A DNA stretch of 64,000 nt from Actinokineospora iranica (GCF_900101685.1 NZ_FMZZ01000013.1:62001-126000); one strand, 5' to 3'. Counted from the first letter of the stretch, positions 9,233 through 18,192 are shown. The notes: generated from the letters alone by a model not told the origin. A program made the numbers and translations.

Positions 9233-10632
9233 CACACGATCACCGCCGCTTCCTCACCTGCGGCGGCGCTCCCCCGACCGCCGCTGCCACCAGACTTCGG
9301 ACCACCACCACCGCCGTCTCCGCCGCTCGGCGGCGGTGTCCCTCCCCCTGGGCCAGGCGGGTCGACGGGCGGCGGACCGCCGCCCTCGTCGCCGTAGGAA
9401 CCGGAGGGACCAGACTGCGGACTGGACGACACCACCGACCCCAAATTGGCAGGCAGGCGTTCCGCACCCGCCTCGTCGTCGGCAGCCTCGCCACCCGAGG
9501 CGCCCGCATGGGTCGCGCTCTCGGAGCCTCCCGAACCGCCGCCCTCGGAGCTTCCCGGGCTGGAGCCGTCATCACCGCCGCCGTCGTCCGACGCGCCGCC
9601 CGACGGGTGCCCCACGCCGGTGTCGTTCATCGACTCCTCGCCGTGGTCTGCGACGGCGTCGGCGAACCGGGCGTCGTTCGCCGCTTCGACGGCTTCCCCT
9701 CCACCACCACCGGCCATCGCACTGGCGGCCAGGAAGGCGGGGTTCTGCGAGCCGTAGGAGTTCACCCCGATGCCGGACAGCGCGTCACGGAACGCGGCCC
9801 CGGCGTCGGAGTTCGGGTCGACGAACGCGAACAGCTTGAACAGGACGAACGGACAGATCAAGGAGATCACCAGAATGGCCACGCCCGCCAGCAGCCCGAT
9901 GATGCCGTCGGAGCCACCGGCGAGGGCCACGCCCAGGACCAGGGCCATCGCCAGCGCGGGTTTCATGGCGATGCACGCCAACATCCACCTGATCGGGCGC
10001 CAGAACCACACCGCGCTGACGTTGGCCAGCAGCCCGGCCGCGCCGATCGGGATGGTAGCCACCAGCAAGTAGATCGCCGCCTCCCGAAAGACCATCTCCA
10101 GCAGGTAGCCCACCGCGGCCGGGAGAATCCCGCCCAGGGCGCACAGCCCCAGCACGACCGCCTTGATCCCGTCGACCACCCCGTCGCCGAAGCTCGTCTG
10201 ATCCAGCGCGGCGCTGAAGTTCTCGCTGCGCAGCCCGTAGCGCAGGATGCCCTCGGACAGACCGTCCGCCGCTGCCAGGAAAGCAGCGACCAGGCCCACG
10301 GTGACCGCCAAAGCGATTCCATACTGCACAGGACCGCTGACCAGGCGTAGGAACCCCCGGCCTCCGCGCAGCGTGGTGGAGATCAGCTGCCAGAAGAACA
10401 GCCCGAGCGCGAGGATGCCGCTGATCCACAGCATCATCGGCCACAGCACGGCGATCGGGCCGGTCTGGGTGTCCACAGTGAACACCGAGAAGCGGTCGAC
10501 GAGGATGAACGCGTTGCGGAGCAGAAACAGGCTGCCGTCCCAGATCATGAGCATGAGGTGCTCGAAAGCGCCCAGCAGCATCCTCAACACCGCATCGCCC
10601 ATCGAGGCGCCGATGTTGTTGAATGGCCACAC
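9232..10632 (-). CDS. VirB6/TrbL-like polytopic channel protein, 466 aa
   Basis: The GTG at 10632 starts one base after the stop of the previous gene, so it is preferred over the longer open frame. The product has about seven hydrophobic helices between residues 20 and 290, including G-P-I-A-V-L-W-P-M-M-L-W and G-L-L-A-G-V-A-I-L-V-I-S-L-I. A Gly/Ser/Pro/Asp-rich low-complexity tail of about 150 residues follows. This is the layout of VirB6/TrbL inner-membrane channel proteins. The glycine-rich tail is probably disordered and cytoplasmic or periplasmic. Confidence 0.78.
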   Translation of the reverse strand: MWPFNNIGASMGDAVLRMLLGAFEHLMLMIWDGSLFLLRNAFILVDRFSVFTVDTQTGPIAVLWPMMLWISGILALGLFFWQLISTTLRGGRGFLRLVSGPVQYGIALAVTVGLVAAFLAAADGLSEGILRYGLRSENFSAALDQTSFGDGVVDGIKAVVLGLCALGGILPAAVGYLLEMVFREAAIYLLVATIPIGAAGLLANVSAVWFWRPIRWMLACIAMKPALAMALVLGVALAGGSDGIIGLLAGVAILVISLICPFVLFKLFAFVDPNSDAGAAFRDALSGIGVNSYGSQNPAFLAASAMAGGGGGEAVEAANDARFADAVADHGEESMNDTGVGHPSGGASDDGGGDDGSSPGSSEGGGSGGSESATHAGASGGEAADDEAGAERLPANLGSVVSSSPQSGPSGSYGDEGGGPPPVDPPGPGGGTPPPSGGDGGGGGPKSGGSGGRGSAAAGEEAAVIV

Positions 10633-10633
10633 C

Positions 10634-11464
10634 TCACACCACCTCCCGGTACCCGGCTCGGATGGCGTCGGCGCTGCCCGGCCACGCGCTCGGTGCGGGC
10701 GCGGCCAGCGGGCCCGACGCGATCCGCCACCGCGTGCCGTTCCAGCGCATCGCCTGGCAGTCACCGACCCCGGCGCTGACGACCTGGCCGCGGGCGCTGA
10801 TGGTGAAGTGGCCCAGCACGCACACCACCGCGAACTTCCGGTCCGCACTGGTTCCCTTGATGTGGCCGTGGGTGACCCGATAGGAACCGCTCACTCCGGA
10901 CACCGACCCGGTGGCGGGCAGTTGTGCCTTGGCGCGCAGGCTGGTCAGCAGGGAGAAAAGGCCGGTTGTGCGTGGGTCGGGAGCACCGGTTTCGGCGACC
11001 TCGCGGAAGCCCCGTTCGTAGGCCGCAGGGTCTGCGGTGGTCATGGCGGCTTCGTCCAGCGCCTTGAGCTGCCCCAGCGCGCCTTCCGGCGTCGCGGGAA
11101 ACCCGTCGGCGATCCAGCGCTCGGCCACGCCCTGCGGCTTGGGCACCTCGATCGGCGGACCCGCCGATTCCGTGGACATGACCTGCGGCTGCGCCGCCTG
11201 TGGAGGAAGCTGAAGCATCGGGCGGGTCGCCAGGGCGTTATCGTCCGATCCCGACCCGGTGTTCGAGCCGGTGCTCGGGCCGGTGTTCGTCGCCGCGGGC
11301 GTCGAGGTCGCCCACCCAACTCCGGCCGCTGGTGCGGGCGGGGTGACACCGCGGGCGATGAGCACCGCGATGAGGCCGCCGACCAAGGCGAGCGCGCCGA
11401 GCAGGACGGCGGTCAGGGCCGCGCCCGCTCGCCTGCGGGAGCGGTTCTCGGTGGGCGCGGTCAT
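10634..11464 (-). CDS. Bitopic conjugation protein in the VirB8/TcpC position, 276 aa
   Basis: The ATG at 11464 overlaps the stop of the preceding small gene. One transmembrane helix lies at about residues 15-38 (A-L-T-A-V-L-L-G-A-L-A-L-V-G-G-L-I-A-V-L). It is followed by a Thr/Ser/Pro-rich linker and a C-terminal domain of about 150 residues with alternating strands (S-Y-R-V-T-H-G-H-I and F-A-V-V-C-V-L-G-H-F-T-I). A single anchor with an external NTF2-like domain would fit VirB8/TcpC assembly factors, but the similarity is structural guesswork rather than a recognised motif. Confidence 0.62.
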   Translation of the reverse strand: MTAPTENRSRRRAGAALTAVLLGALALVGGLIAVLIARGVTPPAPAAGVGWATSTPAATNTGPSTGSNTGSGSDDNALATRPMLQLPPQAAQPQVMSTESAGPPIEVPKPQGVAERWIADGFPATPEGALGQLKALDEAAMTTADPAAYERGFREVAETGAPDPRTTGLFSLLTSLRAKAQLPATGSVSGVSGSYRVTHGHIKGTSADRKFAVVCVLGHFTISARGQVVSAGVGDCQAMRWNGTRWRIASGPLAAPAPSAWPGSADAIRAGYREVV

Positions 11465-11754
11465 TTCGTGCCCGAGAAGTGGCTGATCAGCTGCCAGCCG
11501 ATCGCGTAGAGCATGCCACCGGCCAGCGCGCAGAGCATCATGATCAGGCCGACCCGCCCGGCGCGGTGGTGGTCCACCCAACGGCCTCCTGCCCAGACCA
11601 TCAGACCGATCAGGAAGCCGAGGATGAGAGCGACCCCCGCTCCCCACTTGACGTTGGCGATGAGTTCGACGATCTTCTCCGCGCCCGGCGGTTCAGCCGG
11701 TTCCGGGTTGGGGATCTGGGCCAGGAGTCTCCCGATGCCGGAGTGGTTCCTCAT
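11461..11754 (-). CDS. Small membrane protein of the transfer operon, 97 aa
   Basis: ATG at 11754 and TGA at 11461 both overlap neighbours by the ATGA arrangement, so the gene is part of the coupled operon. Two hydrophobic helices are separated by a short basic/His-rich loop: A-G-V-A-L-I-L-G-F-L-I-G-L-M-V-W-A and V-G-L-I-M-M-L-C-A-L-A-G-G-M-L-Y. Small two-helix proteins at this place resemble VirB2/pilin-like or VirB3-like components. No signature allows a firm call. Confidence 0.7.
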   Translation of the reverse strand: MRNHSGIGRLLAQIPNPEPAEPPGAEKIVELIANVKWGAGVALILGFLIGLMVWAGGRWVDHHRAGRVGLIMMLCALAGGMLYAIGWQLISHFSGTK

Positions 11755-12803
11755 GGGCGTTCCTTCGTGCGGGGCCGCGTGGCGCGGCCAGCGGATTCGG
11801 GCAGCAGGCCCCAGCTGCGCAGCAGCGGCAGGACCGGGCGCCGAAGCTGACTGGGGGTCACCGCGGAGGTGACCCCGGACGCGGCGAGTGCGGCGTCGTG
11901 GGGGATGAAGACCGCTCTCGGCAGCAGGTCGTGCACCCGCCGTCCGGCGCTGCCCGCCACCCCGGGCGGCCACCGCTTCGCGCCCATGACGACCAGCTGC
12001 GCCGGGGCGGTCACAGCGGCCGTCGACACCCACGGGTCCAAGCGGGCGAGCACCTGCTCGGCGTGCAGAAGGGACGGGCGGGAGGGGCGGACGACCAGCA
12101 CCGGGCGCGGATGGGGTGTTCCCCTGCGCAGCCAGGAACCGGCGCCCGACAGGGGGTGGGCGGTGATCCGCCAGGGGTCGTGCCCGAGGTCGACGACGGT
12201 CACGTCGAACGGCGTGGTCGGCGGACGCCAGGCGGCGGGGGCGGGCACCATGCTGGGCGCGATGATCGGCAGGGTGGTTTCCAGCCGGGCGACCAGCGCT
12301 TGCGCCCGCCAGGAGTAGCGGATACCCACTCCCGGGTGCGGGTGCGTCACCCAAGGCCCCTCGGACCGGGCGGCCGAGGCGAGACCGGAGCGAGCGGGGT
12401 CCGCGGGGTCGATCAGCAGAACGCGCCGCTGCGCGAGTTGCAGCGCGTCGACCAGGAGCACTGCCAGCATGGAGGCCCCGGCCCCCGGTGAACCCGCCAC
12501 GACGGGCACGACCGTTCCGAACTCGCTCCAGTCGAGTGCCGTGGTCGCGGTGCTCGGCGGGCCGCCGCGCCGGGCTGCGCCCGCCGAACGTGCCACGTCG
12601 GCGGCAGCGGCGTGGGCGGCTTCTTCCGGGCTGGGATCGGCTTCGCCCGCCGCAGCTCGGGCTGCCTGTGTCGCCAACGCGAGCATCCCCGCCTCTACGG
12701 CCGCGTCCACGTCGGCAGGCGGAAGGTGCTGTGTCGCCTCCTGCGCTGCTCGCACGAGCGAGTTCTCCAGGCGCACGACGGCGTGATCACGGTCGACCGT
12801 CAT
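11751..12803 (-). CDS. ParA/MinD-like P-loop protein of the transfer operon, 350 aa
   Basis: An Ala-rich helical N-terminus of about 95 residues precedes a MinD-like domain. Recognisable elements are V-V-P-V-V-A-G-S-P-G-A-G-A-S-M-L at the P-loop position, V-L-L-I-D-P-A-D-P-A-R after it, and V-T-V-V-D-L-G-H-D for the second acidic strand. The usual P-loop lysine is replaced by alanine (G-A-G-A-S), so nucleotide hydrolysis may be weak or absent. Related proteins occur in actinobacterial conjugation operons, possibly for positioning. The ATG at 12803 overlaps the stop of the MFS gene. Confidence 0.68.
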   Translation of the reverse strand: MTVDRDHAVVRLENSLVRAAQEATQHLPPADVDAAVEAGMLALATQAARAAAGEADPSPEEAAHAAAADVARSAGAARRGGPPSTATTALDWSEFGTVVPVVAGSPGAGASMLAVLLVDALQLAQRRVLLIDPADPARSGLASAARSEGPWVTHPHPGVGIRYSWRAQALVARLETTLPIIAPSMVPAPAAWRPPTTPFDVTVVDLGHDPWRITAHPLSGAGSWLRRGTPHPRPVLVVRPSRPSLLHAEQVLARLDPWVSTAAVTAPAQLVVMGAKRWPPGVAGSAGRRVHDLLPRAVFIPHDAALAASGVTSAVTPSQLRRPVLPLLRSWGLLPESAGRATRPRTKERP

Positions 12804-14086
12804 CGCGGCAACCAGTGCGGATGCGGGTGCAGTCCCGGCGGCGGTGGCTGTGCGGCGGGCCCCGGGTTGGGTGTCGGCCACCCGCCTTGCCCGCGTCCGA
12901 CGGCCGCGAACACCGCTGCGGCGAGCACGGCCAGGACCGCGGCGACGCCGAGCAGCGCCCGGGTTCCACCCCAGGTCAGCGCGGCCCCACCAAGAAGGCC
13001 GCCGACCCCGAGACCGAGGTAGATCACGGCCCCCGCCAGCGCGAGCAGCAGCCCGGACTGCCCCCGGTCGCCGTCGGCGATATCGGTGAGCCACGCGTTC
13101 GCGGCCGGGGCGGTCACCCAGGCCGACGCGCCCCACGCGGTGACCGTGGCGATCACGAACACCGGGTGAGTGACCGAGGGCATGAGCACGGCGGCGGCCA
13201 AGGCCGTGACAAGCGCGGCGCACACGAGAACCCCGCGAGGGCTGGTGTGGTCCAGCAGTTTCGGCACCCATACGGTGCTGGCGGCTGCGCCGAGCCCGTA
13301 GAAGGTCAGGTACAGCGAGGCAGGTCCGTGGGCGGCCTGCGACGTGCCGACCACGAGCGCCAGGTAGGGGTAGCCGACTCCGATGCTGGTCCAGGTCAGC
13401 GCGGCCCCGATGAGCACCCCGCCCACCCCGGGCCGGGTCGCCGCGGCGAGGCGATCGGCCAACCGGAGAGCCGGTGGAGCCGGGAGCCTCGGAGCGCCGA
13501 TGACCACAGCCGCCGCGATCAAACAGAGCCCGACGACCGCCCACACCGCCGGTCGATACCCCCACCAGTAGGCCATCGCGGCCACTCCCGGCACGCCGAG
13601 GAGCAGTGCCGCGGTGACCCCGGTCAGCACCAGCGACATGGTGCGCGCCCGCGCGGCGGGCGGGCTGGCGGCTGCGGCCAGTCCCACGGCGACAGCGGTT
13701 GTGGTGGCCGCTCCCAGTGCGGTCACCATCCGGCCCGCCACCAGCGTCCAGTAACTGGTCGACACAGCGGCCATGACGTTGCCCGCGGCGGTCACGAGCA
13801 AGGTGACCGTGAGCAACGTGCGTCGTTCCCAGCGCCCGGTCGCCACGGCGAGCGCAGGCCCGGCAAGCACGCAGACCACCGCAGAGAACGTCGCCAGCTG
13901 GCCGACCGCCCCTGGGGAAGCGTGCGGCTCGACGGCTAGAACGGGCAGGGGCCCGGTCACCGTGTGCCCGGAGGTCGCCGTGGCGGCGGTGGCGAGGGCC
14001 ACGGCAGCCAGCCCGCGGCTGCGCCGATCGCGCCCCCGGGGAGCGGGGACGCGATCGGCGAGCTTGGCCATGGTCGGGGCGCTCAC
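12800..14086 (-). CDS. Major facilitator superfamily transporter, 428 aa
   Basis: Twelve hydrophobic helices span the protein, and the loop after helix 2 carries A-T-G-R-W-E-R-R, the usual MFS position for G-x-x-x-D/R-R. Arrangement and length match drug/metabolite efflux permeases of the DHA1 type; the substrate cannot be told. It starts with a GTG that overlaps the stop of the lipoprotein gene and ends overlapping the ParA-like gene. It is therefore co-translated with type IV secretion components, an unusual place for an MFS permease. Confidence 0.8.
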   Translation of the reverse strand: MSAPTMAKLADRVPAPRGRDRRSRGLAAVALATAATATSGHTVTGPLPVLAVEPHASPGAVGQLATFSAVVCVLAGPALAVATGRWERRTLLTVTLLVTAAGNVMAAVSTSYWTLVAGRMVTALGAATTTAVAVGLAAAASPPAARARTMSLVLTGVTAALLLGVPGVAAMAYWWGYRPAVWAVVGLCLIAAAVVIGAPRLPAPPALRLADRLAAATRPGVGGVLIGAALTWTSIGVGYPYLALVVGTSQAAHGPASLYLTFYGLGAAASTVWVPKLLDHTSPRGVLVCAALVTALAAAVLMPSVTHPVFVIATVTAWGASAWVTAPAANAWLTDIADGDRGQSGLLLALAGAVIYLGLGVGGLLGGAALTWGGTRALLGVAAVLAVLAAAVFAAVGRGQGGWPTPNPGPAAQPPPPGLHPHPHWLPR

Positions 14087-14805
14087 TTGACCTGGGCGAC
14101 GATGGCGTTGATGACGGAGTCGACGACATCGCAGGCGGGCGCGTCGGCGGCGAAGCGCGCGTTCTGGACGACCACGCCCGCGGCGCCGCGCCCTTCACCC
14201 AGGTCGGCCACCGCGGTGCAGGTCGGACCGCTCTTGGAGTTGCCGGGCAGGCTCCACCCCGACCGTCCGCCCCAGGTCTTGGTGGTCGAGCCCGGCCGCT
14301 TGGCCGGGTCGGTCTGCAGGTCGCGGCCCCAGGCGATCGTGGTGGTGAACAAGCCGCCCTGGGGGGCGGAGGAGCCCCCGGGGCCGATCGTGATGGCTCC
14401 GGAGTTGTCCCAGCGACACTGGACTCCCGTGCCGTCGCCGCCGGGCTTGATCTGGGTGGGTGCGTGCGGTTTGCCGTCGGTGGGGCGCACCGGCGCGGGC
14501 CAGTCCGCCCAGTCGAGCCCGTCGGACCCGCAGGGGTCGAACGGGGCGCCCGCCTGGCCGGCCGACTTCGGCTTGTCCAGGTCCCCGAGGGGGATCGACC
14601 CGGTGGCGCGGCCTGCTCGCCTTTCCTCCGCCCCGGGGTCGGCGCTCTGGGGCCGGCCGGGGGCTGCCTGGTCGCTGACCCCGGACCCGGCGGGTCCGGC
14701 AGCGGTGTTCTCGTCGCTGCTGGTGCATCCGCCTGCGGTGAGGATGGCGGTAAGCACGGCTCCGGCGCTCATCGCCGCGCGCACGTAGGACCTGTCGATT
14801 CGCAT
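14083..14805 (-). CDS. DUF3558-type lipoprotein, 240 aa
   Basis: The N-terminus is a lipoprotein signal peptide with a lipobox ending A-G-G-C at about residues 24-27, followed by a Ser/Asp/Gly-rich linker. The mature domain has the DUF3558 hallmark of F-D-P-C early, an internal C-R-W-D pair, and C-terminal Cys residues (P-T-C-T-A-V-A-D and A-P-A-C-D-V-V-D). DUF3558 lipoproteins are common on the actinobacterial cell surface and their function is unknown. The ATG at 14805 has an AGGGGA site upstream. Its stop overlaps the MFS start. Confidence 0.76.
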   Translation of the reverse strand: MRIDRSYVRAAMSAGAVLTAILTAGGCTSSDENTAAGPAGSGVSDQAAPGRPQSADPGAEERRAGRATGSIPLGDLDKPKSAGQAGAPFDPCGSDGLDWADWPAPVRPTDGKPHAPTQIKPGGDGTGVQCRWDNSGAITIGPGGSSAPQGGLFTTTIAWGRDLQTDPAKRPGSTTKTWGGRSGWSLPGNSKSGPTCTAVADLGEGRGAAGVVVQNARFAADAPACDVVDSVINAIVAQVK

Positions 14806-14834
14806 GTCGTGTTTCCCCTGAATGGTTGCTGTGA

Positions 14835-16022
14835 TCAGCCGAGCAGCGCCAAGGCGCTCTCGAGGGCCTGGGTGGAGCGGGCGCAGTCCGGCGACGACGC
14901 GGTGAACGTCTGCACGTCGGGTCGCACGGCCTGGGAGGTGGCGTCGGCGGTGAGCGCGACCTTGTCGGTGTCGATCTGGACGGCGAGCTCGCATTTCTGC
15001 GACCCGTGGTGGTCGGTGAACTCGCGCTGCCGGGCCTTGTGGCCCGCGACCGTCACGGACGTGACCTTGTAGTCCTTGGGCGCGTTGTCGCCGTCCCGGT
15101 TCTCGGACTTGAGGTGCACCGAGAGCTGCACCAAGCCGCTCGCGATGAGCTTCTCCCCCGGCACGATCTCCGTGGGCAGCAGCGAGCAGGTGAACGGCTC
15201 GCTCACCAGCGGAGTGACCTTGCGGCCCAGGCTCTTGGCGGGCGTGGAAAGGGCGGCGCACGGGTCGAACTCGGCGATGGAGAGCACGGGGGTGCTGATG
15301 TGGTCGGCGCGTGTCGCCGGCTTGACCCAGTACTTGGCTACGGCGTCGAGGTACGCCGCGCCGATCTGGCAGGTGTCCTTGGTCTTGCTGCTGGTGTGGG
15401 CGGAGACGGTCAGGTCGATGCCGAACCGCTCGCTGAACTTCTTGACGTAGGTGCAGGACTGGCTGCTGTCACCGATCGGGCTGTTGATGCGGAAGAAGTC
15501 GACACCGCCGTGCTGGGTCTTCTCCTGGGCCTCGACCTTGGGCGAGAACAAGGTGCCGACGTTGATGATGAGCGCGTACTCGTCGAGGGGGTTGTCCTTC
15601 GGCGAGACGTCGAGCGTGCAGCTGCTCAGCTTGGGCGTGGGCATGATCGACGACGGCGTCATGCCGGTCGACTGCGCGGCTGCCGCCACGTCGTGCAGCG
15701 CGCACGGGTCGATTCGCCGGAGTTCCGCGGCCTTCTGGACGGAGTCGAGCTGGACAGTGTTGGCGACGATGCCGGGGTAGACCTCGGTGTACCCGGCCGA
15801 GTCGGCCGCGGCGGACTGGCCCGGTGTGCTGATCGGGGTTCGGTCGGAGAGCTGGGACCCGCCCGCGCCCGATGTGGCAGCGGGCTTGGCCTGCCCGGTG
15901 ATGGTCGAGGTGCACGCGACGAGGGTGAGCAGGGCCAGCAGGCCCGCGGCACCGGCGACCCACCGCCGCCGTCGCCTCCAGGGTCCGCGCCGCGGGATGC
16001 GGGTGCGCTTGTTGTCCGACAT
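14835..16022 (-). CDS. Double DUF3558-like lipoprotein, 395 aa
   Basis: A basic start (R-R-G-P-W-R-R-R-R-R-W) and hydrophobic helix end in a lipobox L-V-A-C-T. Two DUF3558-like modules follow, the first opening with I-D-P-C-A-L-H-D and the second with F-D-P-C-A-A-L. Each has matching downstream cysteines (S-S-C-T-L-D-V and F-T-C-S-L-L). It looks like an internal duplication of the fold carried by the next gene. An AAGGAGA site precedes the ATG. Surface location next to the mating channel suggests a role in cell-cell contact or channel assembly, which is inference. Confidence 0.74.
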   Translation of the reverse strand: MSDNKRTRIPRRGPWRRRRRWVAGAAGLLALLTLVACTSTITGQAKPAATSGAGGSQLSDRTPISTPGQSAAADSAGYTEVYPGIVANTVQLDSVQKAAELRRIDPCALHDVAAAAQSTGMTPSSIMPTPKLSSCTLDVSPKDNPLDEYALIINVGTLFSPKVEAQEKTQHGGVDFFRINSPIGDSSQSCTYVKKFSERFGIDLTVSAHTSSKTKDTCQIGAAYLDAVAKYWVKPATRADHISTPVLSIAEFDPCAALSTPAKSLGRKVTPLVSEPFTCSLLPTEIVPGEKLIASGLVQLSVHLKSENRDGDNAPKDYKVTSVTVAGHKARQREFTDHHGSQKCELAVQIDTDKVALTADATSQAVRPDVQTFTASSPDCARSTQALESALALLG

Positions 16023-16068
16023 TTACCGTGTCTCCTTGCTGCTCGACGAACGCCCGGGTGGGCAGGGC

Positions 16069-16803
16069 TCAGTGGATGAGGACGGCGGTGCCGGGCCGGG
16101 CGACCTCGGTCAGCACCGGCATGGCCTCGGGGGGCACGACGAGTGACCCGTCGGTCCCAGCGCTTCCCCAGCTCGCCGAGGGCCAGGTGTGCACCCCGAC
16201 CGCCTCGACCCCGGCACCGTGGCCTAGGTGGGTGGGCATGTGCGCTGCGAGCAGGAGCGCGTGGTCGACCACGCCCGTCCGGGGGTGGACGTCGCCGAGG
16301 ACGAAGGTTCGACCGCGCGGCGTCGGGTGCGTCGCGTTTCCGACGCCGCAGGGCCACCCCACCGTGGCCCGGAAGGGCCACCGCTCGCCGAACTCGCAGT
16401 GCCAGCTCTGCGCGCTGCGACCGTGGTGCAGCGTCACCGTGCGCTCGCCGATGTCCACGACGAGGTGGACGAGGTGGGCGACGACCAGGACGTCCGGTCC
16501 GAGCTCGACCCAACCGGTGCGGCCGTCGGGGGCGCAGGGCACGAGGACGTGCACCCACCCCGGTTGCCCGCCGATGACAGGCAGCCAGGTGCGCACCTCG
16601 GGGCTGATCACCGCGGGCAGTTCGGCCACCGGCGGCGTTCCCGGCGCGGCGTGCAGTGGGACCGGCGCCAGGACGCCGAGCCGCGCGCCGGTCGCGGGTT
16701 CGTGGGCGTGGTCGTCAGGGGGCAGAGCGGGCAGGCACGCTGACCAGTCCGCCACCGGCAACCTTGCGAGGTCACGGCCGATGACGACGTTCTCGCTGCT
16801 CAC
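16069..16803 (-). CDS. L,D-transpeptidase-like (YkuD fold) protein with Ser at the Cys position, 244 aa
   Basis: The C-terminal part follows the YkuD plan: T-V-G-W-P-C-G-V-G, T-H-P-T-P-R-G-R-T-F-V, then V-G-V-H-T at about residue 205 and G-T-D-G-S-L-V-V-P at 216-224. In active L,D-transpeptidases the last block reads S-H-G-C-I/V-R. Here D218-G219-S220 puts Ser where the nucleophilic Cys belongs. There is no signal peptide or membrane helix, so the protein is not obviously exported. It may be a non-catalytic relative. The GTG start overlaps the upstream stop. Confidence 0.62.
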   Translation of the reverse strand: MSSENVVIGRDLARLPVADWSACLPALPPDDHAHEPATGARLGVLAPVPLHAAPGTPPVAELPAVISPEVRTWLPVIGGQPGWVHVLVPCAPDGRTGWVELGPDVLVVAHLVHLVVDIGERTVTLHHGRSAQSWHCEFGERWPFRATVGWPCGVGNATHPTPRGRTFVLGDVHPRTGVVDHALLLAAHMPTHLGHGAGVEAVGVHTWPSASWGSAGTDGSLVVPPEAMPVLTEVARPGTAVLIH

Positions 16804-17666
16804 GCCGCCTGCTCTCGAACTGCGGCACCGACCGTCCGAGCGGCCAGGACGAGGCTGTTGGGCTGGCGCATGTGGTCGCTGAGCGGATCGAGGATGGAGT
16901 CGGCGAGTTCGCGGGTGGCCACGAGGTTGCCCAGGAGCCAGACCTCCTGGTCAAGGTGCGGGGCTCGTCGCACCGCGTAGATCTCGCCGGTGCGGGCGCA
17001 GAACCCGAGCGACCAGTACCCGCCGCGGTCCGGCCCGTCAGGGGGGATCGAGCCTGGGGCGTCGTCGTCGCCGTCCCGACGCCACCCGTGTCCCCACGCC
17101 TCGACGCCGTCGATGTCGAGGCCGCCCCAGTCGCGCGTCGCCTGCCTGCGAACGTCGCCTGCCAGGAAGGCGTGCGGGTCCGCGAAGATCGTGACCGTGG
17201 CCGGGGCCTCAGGGCCGCGCGCCCATCCCTGGACCGCCTCGGCGAGCATCCCGTGTGCCGGCCGCAGCTCCGAAACCCAGTCGCGCAAGTCCTCCAGGAG
17301 CCGTGCGGCTGCGTAGTGGTGCCGACTCGCCCGGCCCTGGCGCTCGGTAGCCCGCGCGAAGGCGCCGCCGTCATCGGACGTGCGCCTCGGACTGCCTGAC
17401 GTTTTCCTGACCCTGACTGCGAAGACGGCTTGGTGCGCAACGCGCACCTCTTCGGCGAACACGGCGACCATGTGCCGCAACGTCGATTCCAGTCCCAGCA
17501 GATCGTCCACAGGGGAGTCGGTGAGCAGCCGGTCTCCGTCGAGCAGGACCAGTGCCAGCGGCCGGGGAACCCCGATCGCGCGCTGGTCGAGGACGAGCTC
17601 CACACCGTCGTCGGTGTGCCGCCACTCGGCGAGGTGCCTACTTCGCGGCATGTCGATGGGTGCCAT
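16800..17666 (-). CDS. Hypothetical protein at the head of the transfer operon, 288 aa
   Basis: The ATG at 17666 is preferred because an AGGGGGA site lies seven bases upstream; the longer open frame has a low-complexity Pro/Arg extension. The product is soluble, with W-R-H-T-D-D-G-V-E-L-V-L near the N-terminus, a helical middle (L-L-E-D-L-R-D-W-V-S-E-L) and Y-W-S-L-G-F-C-A-R-T-G-E-I-Y-A-V late. No family is recognised. It is the first gene of the coupled minus-strand series ending at the conjugation ATPases. Confidence 0.65.
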   Translation of the reverse strand: MAPIDMPRSRHLAEWRHTDDGVELVLDQRAIGVPRPLALVLLDGDRLLTDSPVDDLLGLESTLRHMVAVFAEEVRVAHQAVFAVRVRKTSGSPRRTSDDGGAFARATERQGRASRHHYAAARLLEDLRDWVSELRPAHGMLAEAVQGWARGPEAPATVTIFADPHAFLAGDVRRQATRDWGGLDIDGVEAWGHGWRRDGDDDAPGSIPPDGPDRGGYWSLGFCARTGEIYAVRRAPHLDQEVWLLGNLVATRELADSILDPLSDHMRQPNSLVLAARTVGAAVREQAA

Positions 17667-17856
17667 GGGTGTCCCCCTTTGGGTGCTGGCGCGGGGCGCC
17701 GTGAGGTGATCGCGCACCGCTGGGGCTGTCGCCGCCGAGCGCGGTGCCGGGGTGCGCCGCCCCGGACCTGGGGTCATCCGGGGCGGCGCGGGCAGCGCGA
17801 CCACGGTGTGGTCACGCGGGCTCATCAAAGGATCACGAGGTGATCGCTTGGCCTGA

Positions 17857-18192
17857 TCAGAGGCGGGGCTGGTAGAGCGAACACCCGACGGTGCCATTCG
17901 GGAACGTGACGAGGTTCGGCCTCACCGGGACGTAGTACACCTTGACCACGCGCTGCCCGGCGTCCGGTCCGTAGTAGCCGATCTCCCACGGCCTGAAGCA
18001 GTTGGTGAATGTGGAGCCTCCGGACCAGTGCCCCTTCACCAGGACGAAGGTGTTGGCGCAATGCACATACGTGCCGTTCCCGACGCCGTCGACGCTGAAC
18101 CCGCAAGGCGCGGCTGATGCGGGTGAAGCGATCCCCACCAGCGCTCCCGCAGCCGCAACCGCGGTTCCGATCAAAGCTAGAGCTTTCTTCAC
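17857..18192 (-). CDS. Small secreted protein (DUF6355-like), 111 aa
   Basis: A clear Sec signal peptide (K-K-A-L-A-L-I-G-T-A-V-A-A-A-G) ends near S-P-A-S-A-A. The mature part of about 80 residues has four Cys, two of them near the ends (A-P-C-G-F and V-G-C-S-L-Y), and several aromatic residues. This resembles the small exported proteins grouped as DUF6355, but the match is only by pattern. It stands alone, about 190 bases upstream of the operon head at 17666. Confidence 0.66.
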   Translation of the reverse strand: MKKALALIGTAVAAAGALVGIASPASAAPCGFSVDGVGNGTYVHCANTFVLVKGHWSGGSTFTNCFRPWEIGYYGPDAGQRVVKVYYVPVRPNLVTFPNGTVGCSLYQPRL

